Shown here: positions 1 through 6,098 of the stretch, one piece after another | Layout: each line of letters starts with the position of its first letter | Position numbering within the stretch: position 1 is the stretch's first letter | NCBI GenBank assembly: GCA_964588665.1 | Contig: CAZPQQ010000100.1 | Coordinates: 1 to 10,944 of the forward strand | From: UBA2160 sp964588665 | GTDB lineage: Bacteria; Chloroflexota; Dehalococcoidia; Lucifugimonadales; UBA1123 | DNA: 10,944 nt | Reading direction: 5' to 3' | Notes under the pieces: generated by a model | What the model was told of the DNA's origin: nothing | The model's database searches: none | Seen by the model: the letters and a program-made list of their open reading frames with translations, nothing else | Program-made: the position numbers and the translations under genes

Positions 1-148
1 CCCTGGGGCATGGGTTTTGGGGGTGGGGCCCCCAGCTCCACAACCCTTGGGGGGGGGGGGGGGGGTACAACACCTGTCCCGCTTTGGGACGTTGTTCAAA
101 TTGGAAACGTCCAAAAGGTTCACAAGCTCTCAGGCGGAAAGGATCCGG
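1..148. other. Gene-free scaffold end with 17-G homopolymer
   Basis: No supportable gene lies here. The first 66 bases are strongly G-rich and end in 17 consecutive G (49-65). Just before this is a short inverted repeat (TGGGGG at 18-23, CCCCCA at 29-34). The composition differs sharply from the rest of the window and lies at the scaffold end, so the first ~66 bases may be sequencing or assembly artefact. ORFs that start here are low-complexity Gly/Pro reading and are not credible. Positions 67-148 look like ordinary sequence downstream of the minus-strand operon; I see no clear terminator. Confidence 0.6.
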
Positions 149-508
149 CTAAACGCGACACTTGGCTCCCTGCGGGGCCCCAGATGCTTCGCCTGCGGTC
201 TCAGCATGACAGGCTGCTAGGCGACCGTTGCTGCCATATGCGTTGTCCGCCGCGCGGGCATAATGTTGCTCAAGGGCGAACGGAGATGTTGAACGCCTCA
301 ATTGGCCGTCTGAGATCGCGCGATCCAGCAGATAGGCGACCAACGGGACGCCAACGACGATGGCGGAGCCCAGTATGATGACGCCTGTTTCTTCGAGTTC
401 GGTGTCGTTCAAGATCATGAAGACGACGCCCAACCCGCCCGCGAGCGCGATGATGGTCGCGACCGCCATGATCGGAAATAGCAAAGATAGCTTGAAGTTA
501 ACGCTCAA
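149..508 (-). CDS. Small two-helix membrane protein at end of oxidase operon
   Basis: This 119-residue protein of unknown function starts 14 bp after the ctaG stop. The start is TTG (508-506), preceded by a perfect AGGAGG (524-519) with a 10-nt spacer; that ribosome site overlaps the ctaG stop codon, so the genes are probably co-translated. Two hydrophobic helices are visible (about residues 7-33 and 42-62), separated by an acidic loop (NDTELEE). The C-terminal half is polar, Ala-rich, has two Cys, and is less convincing as a folded domain. Its place directly after ctaG suggests a role in oxidase assembly or as an accessory subunit, but that rests on context only. I cannot name a family. The end lies near the poor-quality scaffold start, so the C-terminus could be affected by an indel. 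Confidence 0.65.
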   Translation of the reverse strand: MSVNFKLSLLFPIMAVATIIALAGGLGVVFMILNDTELEETGVIILGSAIVVGVPLVAYLLDRAISDGQLRRSTSPFALEQHYARAADNAYGSNGRLAACHAETAGEASGAPQGAKCRV

Positions 509-522
509 TTGGATCTGTCCTC

Positions 523-1383
523 CTATCGCAGGCGGCCTGGCTCGGCGCGGCGCCGGTCATGGCCGTTGACGGGTGTTCCGGGGGCTGGATTTTGACGTGC
601 GTCCTCTTGAGACCACCTGTAGAACGCAATAATGAGAAGGCATAGGAACAGCAACCCGCCTCCCACTTTCATTATGACAGCCCCGATCTGTTGGTCCTCC
701 AGCGGGGTCACGTTCCAGATTCGCGGCGCGTTCTCGTAAAACTCGTACATTGGCTCGGCGGAGAAAGCCAATCCGCCAAACACGATGATCTGGGCGATCG
801 TCATTCCGAAAAGGTAGATCATCTGCGCCGGATAGGGCATTCGGGGCAGTTCAGGAACCCGACTGACCAACGGCCACCACATCATCGTCGCCGTGCCGAT
901 CATGAGAGCGTGTTCGACGAGATGTACGGCATGGACGTTGATGGCGCTCTCGTACAGCGCCGGTGCATGCCAGAGCGAAAACATCAGATTGAATGCGGTA
1001 AACGCCAGGATCGGATTGACCAGGACTCGGGCCAGCCGATACGCCCACGCGGGCCTGATCAGTGGCCGAACAAGCCAATCCGGCGTGCCCAGAATGAGTA
1101 ACGGAGGCGCGACCAACGTCAACAGCACATGCTGGGTCATATGGGCGCTGAACAGGTATTTTTCGCTAGCCGTATGGAGCGGCGAGGCGACGGCGATCAG
1201 CATCACGGCCACGCCCGTCGAGAACAAGAGCATCTGTCTGGGATCGACGCGATCGGCCAGACGGTATCGTTCCCTGAGCGGCCCGACTCCCAACAGATAC
1301 GCCACCTGAAGGGCGATTATCGCGATCAGAGCGTCGGGATGCCCTTGCCACTGGGCCAGGAGGGATTCCGTCCCGTCAACCAA
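523..1383 (-). CDS. ctaG: Cytochrome c oxidase assembly factor CtaG (caa3 type)
   Basis: This 286-residue polytopic membrane protein of the Caa3_CtaG family is needed for assembly of caa3 oxidases; in Bacillus CtaG is implicated in CuB-site maturation. Seen here: about seven hydrophobic segments, and conserved His/Met-rich stretches including SPLHTASEKYLFSAHMTQHV, HAPALYESA and HLVEHALM. Near the C-terminus are the DQQIGAVIMK motif and a last helix. Length matches the family (about 280-300). The start is TTG (1383-1381), supported by TAGGAG seven nt upstream; no better ATG lies nearby. It follows ctaF by 85 bp and its stop codon overlaps the ribosome site of the next small gene. The product acts in the cytoplasmic membrane. 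Confidence 0.93.
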   Translation of the reverse strand: MVDGTESLLAQWQGHPDALIAIIALQVAYLLGVGPLRERYRLADRVDPRQMLLFSTGVAVMLIAVASPLHTASEKYLFSAHMTQHVLLTLVAPPLLILGTPDWLVRPLIRPAWAYRLARVLVNPILAFTAFNLMFSLWHAPALYESAINVHAVHLVEHALMIGTATMMWWPLVSRVPELPRMPYPAQMIYLFGMTIAQIIVFGGLAFSAEPMYEFYENAPRIWNVTPLEDQQIGAVIMKVGGGLLFLCLLIIAFYRWSQEDARQNPAPGTPVNGHDRRRAEPGRLR

Positions 1384-1468
1384 ACTCAGGCTCCTAACCG
1401 GGGGCGCTGACTACGACTGGTGTGTGGACCGAATACTTGCGTCACTGACGGGTATGCCCCCCACATAT

Positions 1469-1792
1469 TCAGCCAAAGAACTCGAACAATCCGATGAGTG
1501 CAAAGACCAGCGCCACAGCCAGCGCCACACCGGCCACGAACATCGCCGAGAAAATCCTGGCGTCGTATTTCAGGTGCATGTAGAACATTGCGACGAGGGC
1601 GAACTTCACAACGGAGAGAATGGCGAGCACCGGTATGATCCCGTAGCCCAATTCGTCGATGTAGAACACGCCGACTTCGATGGCGGTTATCGCCACGAGC
1701 GTCATGGCGACTCTGAAGTACGTCGCCGGCGTGGGGTGCCCGGTATGGACCGTTTCGGATTGCGTGGCTGACTCCGCCTGTTGCTGGATCAT
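1469..1792 (-). CDS. ctaF: Cytochrome c oxidase subunit IV (CtaF/CoxD)
   Basis: This 107-residue subunit of the prokaryotic COX4 family matches the usual size (about 110). It has a polar Gln-rich N-terminus, a short HPTPATYFRVAM segment leading into helix 1, then helix 2 with the family signature KFALVAMFYMHLKYD, and a third hydrophobic helix ending in LFEFFG. The ATG at 1792-1790 follows a GAGGAA ribosome site at short spacing. It lies 54 bp after ctaE and 85 bp before ctaG on the same strand. This small subunit is thought to stabilise the CuB site and the complex rather than bind cofactors. Confidence 0.93.
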   Translation of the reverse strand: MIQQQAESATQSETVHTGHPTPATYFRVAMTLVAITAIEVGVFYIDELGYGIIPVLAILSVVKFALVAMFYMHLKYDARIFSAMFVAGVALAVALVFALIGLFEFFG

Positions 1793-1846
1793 CTGTTTCC
1801 TCGATCATTCATTAGGAATCCGCTGAATAAATCGGCGCCACGTCTA

Positions 1847-2470
1847 TTAGTTGAAGCCTTCGAATATGCCGAACAGGTAGACGACCGTGAAGATTACGAT
1901 CCACACGACATCGACGAAGTGCCAATACAACGCGGCGAGGTCCACGTCCAGATTGCGCTCCGGCGTCACCCCCCCGGACTTGAACGACAGGAAGAACAGC
2001 GTGAGCAACCAGATGACCCCACCGGTCACGTGCGCACCGTGGAAGCCGGTGAGAGTGAAGAACGTGGTTCCGAACAGGTTTGTCTTCGGCGTCAACCCGT
2101 GCTGGGCGAAGTCGCGGAACTCGAACGTCTGGAACGCAAGAAACGTCATGCCCATCAGAGCCGTGGACGCGATCCAGATGCGAAATCCTTTGATGTTTCC
2201 TCGGGTGAGGCTGGAGTAGGCCAACACCATGCTCATCGAGCTCATCAGGAGCACGAACGTGCTCACCGACGTGACCGGGATGCTGAACACGTCCTCCGGA
2301 AACGGGCCCACGAGGCTCTTGTCTTTGTAGATGAGGTACGTGGCGATCAGGGTGCCGAAGAACATGCAGTCCGAGCCAAGGAACGCCCACATCAACAGCT
2401 TTCGGCTGTTCAAGCCTGTCGACGTGGCCGCGTGTTCGTCCGCGTGGGTGATAGCTGTTGCGTTGGCCAA
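1847..2470 (-). CDS. ctaE: Cytochrome c oxidase subunit III (CtaE/CoxC), short form
   Basis: This 207-residue subunit III has about five membrane helices. Visible family signatures: WAFLGSDCMFFG in the first helix, the acidic stretch QTFEFRDF, GFHGAHV, and WHFVDVVWI near the C-terminus. Its length equals that of Bacillus CtaE; subunit III with seven helices is longer. The two 'missing' N-terminal helices are matched by two extra C-terminal helices on CtaD, as is usual in caa3 oxidases. The start is TTG (2470-2468) with GGAG about eight nt upstream, 16 bp after the ctaD stop. Subunit III carries no redox centre; it stabilises subunit I and proton uptake. Confidence 0.95.
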   Translation of the reverse strand: MANATAITHADEHAATSTGLNSRKLLMWAFLGSDCMFFGTLIATYLIYKDKSLVGPFPEDVFSIPVTSVSTFVLLMSSMSMVLAYSSLTRGNIKGFRIWIASTALMGMTFLAFQTFEFRDFAQHGLTPKTNLFGTTFFTLTGFHGAHVTGGVIWLLTLFFLSFKSGGVTPERNLDVDLAALYWHFVDVVWIVIFTVVYLFGIFEGFN

Positions 2471-2486
2471 GTAAAGTTCTCCGCTC

Positions 2487-4361
2487 TTAATGGTTCGACG
2501 GCGAGGCAGCGGGCGCCGGATCGTTCACCGGTTCGAATGCCCAGGCATACACGGCGACCGTCGCTATGAGTGCGCCCACGATCGCAAACACGAAGGGGAA
2601 GATTACGTCGTTGTAGACGACCCCGTACCCGGCGATCAACAGCCCGATGCTGACGACGATCGGCCAGTAGGATGGCTGTGGCAAGTGAATGTCGTGGCCT
2701 TCGTCTCCGTCCGAACCTCCGGCAACCGGCACGGGGACGCGCCCGGGGTGGTTCTGCTTCTGGACCCACCAGTCGTCACGTTCCTGAACGATCGGTATCG
2801 CGGCGAAGTTGTACTCCGGCGGCGGAGACGGGATCGACCATTCCAGAGTTCTGCCGTCCCAAGGGTCGCTGCCGGCGGGCTCACCTTTTCGCCAGCTTCG
2901 CGCGATGTTGTGGACGAACATCAAGAACGACACCGTCAAAATAAGCACTCCGATGGTGGAGACCATGTTCCAGAAGTCCCAGCCCATGGCCGAATCGTAA
3001 GTGTAGATCCGTCTGGGCATCCCGTCCAGGCCTGTGAAATGCATCGGGAAGAAGGTCACGTTTTGACCTATGAACATAAGCCAGAATTGCGCCCGGCCAC
3101 TTTTCTCGTTGTACATCCGGCCGGTGACCTTTGGGAACCAGTAGTAGATGCCCGCGAATAGCGCCATCACGGCGCCGCCGAAAAGCACGTAGTGGATGTG
3201 GGCGACGATGAAATAGGTGTCTTGCTGCTGGGCGTCCGATGCGGCTATCGAGTGCATGACGCCGCTGATGCCGCCAATCACGAACATCGCCACGAACCCG
3301 ACAGCGTACAGCATTGGGGTCTTGAAGCTAATCGAGCCTCCCCATAGGGTCGCCAGCCAGTTGAACACTTTGATGCCCGTGGGCACCGCGATCATCATCG
3401 TGGTAATGGAGAACACGGAGTTAGCCACCGGTCCGAGTCCAACCGTGAACATGTGATGGCTCCAGACTATCCATCCCATGAAAGCGATCACCACGCCGGC
3501 CAGCACCACCGTTGAGTACCCGAACAGAGGCTTGCGCGAGAAGGTCGGGATCACCTCTGAGACGATCCCCATGGCCGGAAGGATGAGGATGTAGACCTCA
3601 GGGTGGCCGAATACCCAGAACAGGTGCTGCCAGAGAACAGGAGTGGCTCCGGCCGTCACGTTGAAGAAGTTCATTCCAAAGGTGCGGTCGAACAACAGCT
3701 CGATCAGCGCCACGGTGATAACCGGGAACGCCAACACAAGGAGTATCGCCGTCAACAACGTCATCCAGGTGAAGAGCGGCAACCGCATCATGGTCATGCC
3801 CGGCGCCCGCATGTTCACGATGGTGACGATGAAATTGAAGGCGGCGGCCAGCGACGCGATCCCGAGGATCAACAGACTGATGATCCAGAAATCGACGCCG
3901 TGCGCCGGATTGTACGTGCTATTGGTCAGAGGAGAGTATGCGAACCACCCGGTGTTGGGGGCGGCGGCAAGAACCCAGCTCATTTTCAGCATCAGGGCGC
4001 CTGACAGGAACGTCCAGAAGCTGAAGGCGTTCAACCTGGGGAACGCCACGTCGCGGGCGCCTATTTGCAGGGGGATGATGAAATTGAAGAAGGCGGCGCC
4101 GAGCGGCATGATCGCCAGGAAGATCATCGTCGTGCCATGCATCGTGAACAGTTGGTTGAATACCTCGGGGGTGACGATGCTCTGATCCGGCCGGGCCAAC
4201 TGCACCCGCATGAGTCCGGCTTCCAAACCGCCGGTCAGGAACAGGATGAAGGCGGTCACCCCGTACAGTATCCCGATTCGCTTGTGGTCTATTGTAGTAA
4301 TCCAAGACCATACGCCGGATGGGTGCACAGGTCTTGGAATCGCGATCGAGCGCGTCGTCAT
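2487..4361 (-). CDS. ctaD: Cytochrome c oxidase subunit I (CtaD/CoxA), haem-copper core
   Basis: This 624-residue type A haem-copper oxidase core reduces O2 to water at the haem a3-CuB site and pumps protons. Ligands seen: His75 (MHGTTM) and His390 for haem a, His388 for haem a3, and CuB His253, His302 and His303. HPEVY (253-257) supplies the A1-subtype Glu255 and the Tyr257 that is cross-linked to His253 in this family. The D-channel Asp104 (GARDVAFPRLN) and K-channel Lys331 (PTGIK) are present. After helix 12, a hydrophilic stretch (about 487-563) leads to two further helices (about 566-583 and 587-607), giving 14 helices as in Bacillus CtaD and complementing the short CtaE. The ATG at 4361-4359 has a GGGGGA-like ribosome site. 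It lies 72 bp after ctaC. Confidence 0.98.
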   Translation of the reverse strand: MTTRSIAIPRPVHPSGVWSWITTIDHKRIGILYGVTAFILFLTGGLEAGLMRVQLARPDQSIVTPEVFNQLFTMHGTTMIFLAIMPLGAAFFNFIIPLQIGARDVAFPRLNAFSFWTFLSGALMLKMSWVLAAAPNTGWFAYSPLTNSTYNPAHGVDFWIISLLILGIASLAAAFNFIVTIVNMRAPGMTMMRLPLFTWMTLLTAILLVLAFPVITVALIELLFDRTFGMNFFNVTAGATPVLWQHLFWVFGHPEVYILILPAMGIVSEVIPTFSRKPLFGYSTVVLAGVVIAFMGWIVWSHHMFTVGLGPVANSVFSITTMMIAVPTGIKVFNWLATLWGGSISFKTPMLYAVGFVAMFVIGGISGVMHSIAASDAQQQDTYFIVAHIHYVLFGGAVMALFAGIYYWFPKVTGRMYNEKSGRAQFWLMFIGQNVTFFPMHFTGLDGMPRRIYTYDSAMGWDFWNMVSTIGVLILTVSFLMFVHNIARSWRKGEPAGSDPWDGRTLEWSIPSPPPEYNFAAIPIVQERDDWWVQKQNHPGRVPVPVAGGSDGDEGHDIHLPQPSYWPIVVSIGLLIAGYGVVYNDVIFPFVFAIVGALIATVAVYAWAFEPVNDPAPAASPSNH

Positions 4362-4383
4362 TCAATCCCCCCGTGGGCGCGGA

Positions 4384-4400
4384 CTCGACGATCAGTCGAG
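4384..4400 (-). other. Small inverted repeat between ctaC and ctaD
   Basis: A perfect 6-bp inverted repeat (CTCGAC / GTCGAG) with a 5-nt loop lies in the 72-bp spacer between ctaC and ctaD, about 22 bp upstream of the ctaD start. No T-run follows, so it is not a standard terminator. It might be an mRNA processing or stability hairpin that sets subunit ratios, but a stem this short could also be chance. Confidence 0.3.
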
Positions 4401-4433
4401 ATGCAGTGGCGGTTCGCGGTCATTTTCATTGGC

Positions 4434-5561
4434 CTACTTCAGCCGCGTAAGGTAGATGACCAGGGCCGAGAGTTCAGCCTCGTTCAGTTCTTTTTCCGGA
4501 TCGGTGTAAACGGAAGCCTGCCTGGCCATGATGTTTCCGGGCTTCTCCTCGTCCGGATCCTCAAGCCACGACCGAACGTTGGCCTGGAAAATCGACGCGT
4601 TCACCTGGCCCAGGTCGTCTCGGTTGTCGAACGCGCCTCCGGCCAAGATGCTGCGGCTCGCCAGATGGGCGAGGTTTGGCCCCAACCGACCCTTCACCAT
4701 TTCGCCGTCAGGCGCGAGGTTCATCACCGGGTCTGTGGCGTGGCAACCGGAGCATCCGGACGCACGGAAGACCTCTTTGCCTTCCTGCACCAGCGGATCT
4801 TGGGACTCGGCCGGCGGCACCGATTGCAGCCGCAGCCACGCGTCGAAATCGGCTCGCGGCTCGGCGATCAGCGTGAATCTCATGATGGCGTGTGCGACGC
4901 CGCAGAACTCGGCGCACTGGCCGCTGTATGTGCCGGCCTGGTCCGCCTGGAGCCACAGCGAGTTGTCGTTATTGGGAACCATGTCCACTTTCCCCGCGAT
5001 CTTGGGGACCCAGAAGCTGTGGATCACGTCATCGGATGTCAGCCGGACGATCACGGTCTCGCCGACGGGGACGTGCAATTCATTTGCGAACACAATCTGT
5101 TTGCCGGGATCGTCGGGGTGGGGGTACCGGAATTCGAACCACCACTGGTGTCCGACGGCGTCCACGACGACCGCGCCTTCATCGGCCGAAACCGGTGGGT
5201 TCGTGTTGTCGAAGATGGTCAGTACCGTCGGCACAGCCACCGCCGCCAGAATCAAGATCGGGAGGGCGGTCCACGCGACTTCCAGCTTGTTGTTGCCGTG
5301 AGTCTGCCGGGGGACGTCCTCGTTGTGACGCCGGAACGTGACCGCAATGTAAATCAGGGCGACTTCAACGGCTACGAATATGACCGCGCCCACCGCGAAA
5401 ATGATCCAGAAAAGGTCGAGTTGCGACTCGGCCACGGGCCCTAACGGGTCGAAAGTCGATTGAGGATGCGAGGGTGTGCACCCAATCAGCAACACGCCGA
5501 GCGCCGCCAGGAACGAGACACTCAGCCGTTTCATGCGTCTTCTGCCTGCCAAAACCACCAT
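4434..5561 (-). CDS. ctaC: Cytochrome c oxidase subunit II with fused cytochrome c (CtaC/CoxB)
   Basis: This subunit II accepts electrons at CuA and passes them to CtaD. Residues are counted from the upstream TTG at 5567. It has a lipoprotein-like signal (MKRLSVSFLAALG then LLIGC, lipobox Cys30), two helices (about 50-76 and 97-118), then the CuA cupredoxin domain with His183, Cys218, Glu220, Cys222, His226 and Met229 (CAEFCGVAHAIM). A C-terminal cytochrome c domain follows with CSGCH (272-276) and probable axial Met347 (KPGNIM), making this a caa3-type oxidase. Length fits Bacillus CtaC (about 356). I chose ATG at 5561 because GGAG lies eight nt upstream; TTG at 5567 and ATG at 5534 (giving the neatest signal peptide, but with no clear ribosome site) are alternatives. 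It is the first gene of the operon. Confidence 0.95.
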   Translation of the reverse strand: MVVLAGRRRMKRLSVSFLAALGVLLIGCTPSHPQSTFDPLGPVAESQLDLFWIIFAVGAVIFVAVEVALIYIAVTFRRHNEDVPRQTHGNNKLEVAWTALPILILAAVAVPTVLTIFDNTNPPVSADEGAVVVDAVGHQWWFEFRYPHPDDPGKQIVFANELHVPVGETVIVRLTSDDVIHSFWVPKIAGKVDMVPNNDNSLWLQADQAGTYSGQCAEFCGVAHAIMRFTLIAEPRADFDAWLRLQSVPPAESQDPLVQEGKEVFRASGCSGCHATDPVMNLAPDGEMVKGRLGPNLAHLASRSILAGGAFDNRDDLGQVNASIFQANVRSWLEDPDEEKPGNIMARQASVYTDPEKELNEAELSALVIYLTRLK

Positions 5562-5609
5562 CCCCAAAACTCCGCAGCCAACTTCGGCTCAATAAACACG
5601 CTAACAAGC

Positions 5610-5653
5610 ATTCTATGGATTGCAACGCTATCAAAGAGATTCCGACACGTCAA
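5610..5653 (-). promoter_or_regulatory. Candidate promoter for the oxidase operon
   Basis: On the minus strand, TTGACG (5653-5648) matches a -35 box at five of six positions. It is followed after 17 nt by TAGCGT (5630-5625), a weak -10; another -10-like hexamer, TAGAAT, lies at 5615-5610. The site is about 50-90 bp upstream of the ctaC start and is the best sigma-70-like match I see there. It was found by eye, with no support for a transcription start. Confidence 0.3.
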
Positions 5654-6004
5654 GTGAATAAATGGGGATTATGTTGAGATGACCGGAATGTCCAACGGAA
5701 TCGCCGGCACTGTCGGAATGCCAGTCCGCCAGTCTCTTGCGATTAACCGTGCAGGACTCGTTGGGTCCACAATCGCCAATGATCCAACCGGGAGCGCCTT
5801 CGTTCCAGGATGATTGACGAGCGAACGATCGGCCACCTTGTGAGCGCTTAGCAGTGGTTGTTCAGCGCATGTATTCGCGAGTCTGGCGGACGGCGCTTGC
5901 CAGGCGGTAATGCGCATGGGAATTGCGAACATCGACGACCTGCCGGAAGGGAGCGTGCGTGCGTGGCCGGCTCGTTCGACCATGCAGGCTAGTTCGGCGC
6001 GGCG

Positions 6005-6036
6005 CCGGGCGGCGCGTTGTGGGAAGCGCCGCCCGG
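6005..6036 (-). terminator. GC-rich hairpin after the lipoprotein gene
   Basis: An 11-bp perfect stem (CCGGGCGGCGC at 6005-6015, GCGCCGCCCGG at 6026-6036) with a 10-nt loop lies 63 bp beyond the stop of the minus-strand lipoprotein gene. Stability and position fit a transcription end or 3' stabiliser, but no T-run follows on either strand, so a classic intrinsic terminator is not shown. Confidence 0.45.
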
Positions 6037-6098
6037 GGTGAAACTCGACTCAGTGGCCGCGGTTCAAGGCCGTTGAATGATCGCAGCCGGGATGTGTG

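Larger units (their letters stand above)
5562..6098. other. 537-bp intergenic region without a convincing gene
   Basis: This stretch separates the lipoprotein gene end (6099) from ctaC, both on the minus strand. It contains the candidate ctaC promoter and a GC-rich hairpin (6005-6036). A 104-codon minus-strand open frame (5669-5983) starts at ATG but has no ribosome site and no family resemblance. A plus-strand frame from 5679 is interrupted by stops at 5811 and within the next 45 bp. Neither is supported as a gene; a decayed gene cannot be excluded. I see no tRNA-like T-loop and no repeat array. Confidence 0.5.

Noticed and set aside
1386..1808. 140-codon minus-strand frame overlapping ctaF
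   Set aside because: Shadow of ctaF in another frame; Arg/His-rich and without family features.
4065..5444. 459-codon plus-strand open frame opposite ctaC and the start of ctaD
   Set aside because: Antisense shadow. The minus-strand products carry all CuA, haem and CuB ligands, while the plus-strand translation is Arg/His/Gly-rich with no domain.
5669..5983. 104-codon minus-strand open frame upstream of ctaC
   Set aside because: ATG start but no ribosome site, no recognisable motif, and random-looking Pro/Thr/Ser composition; expected by chance at this GC content.
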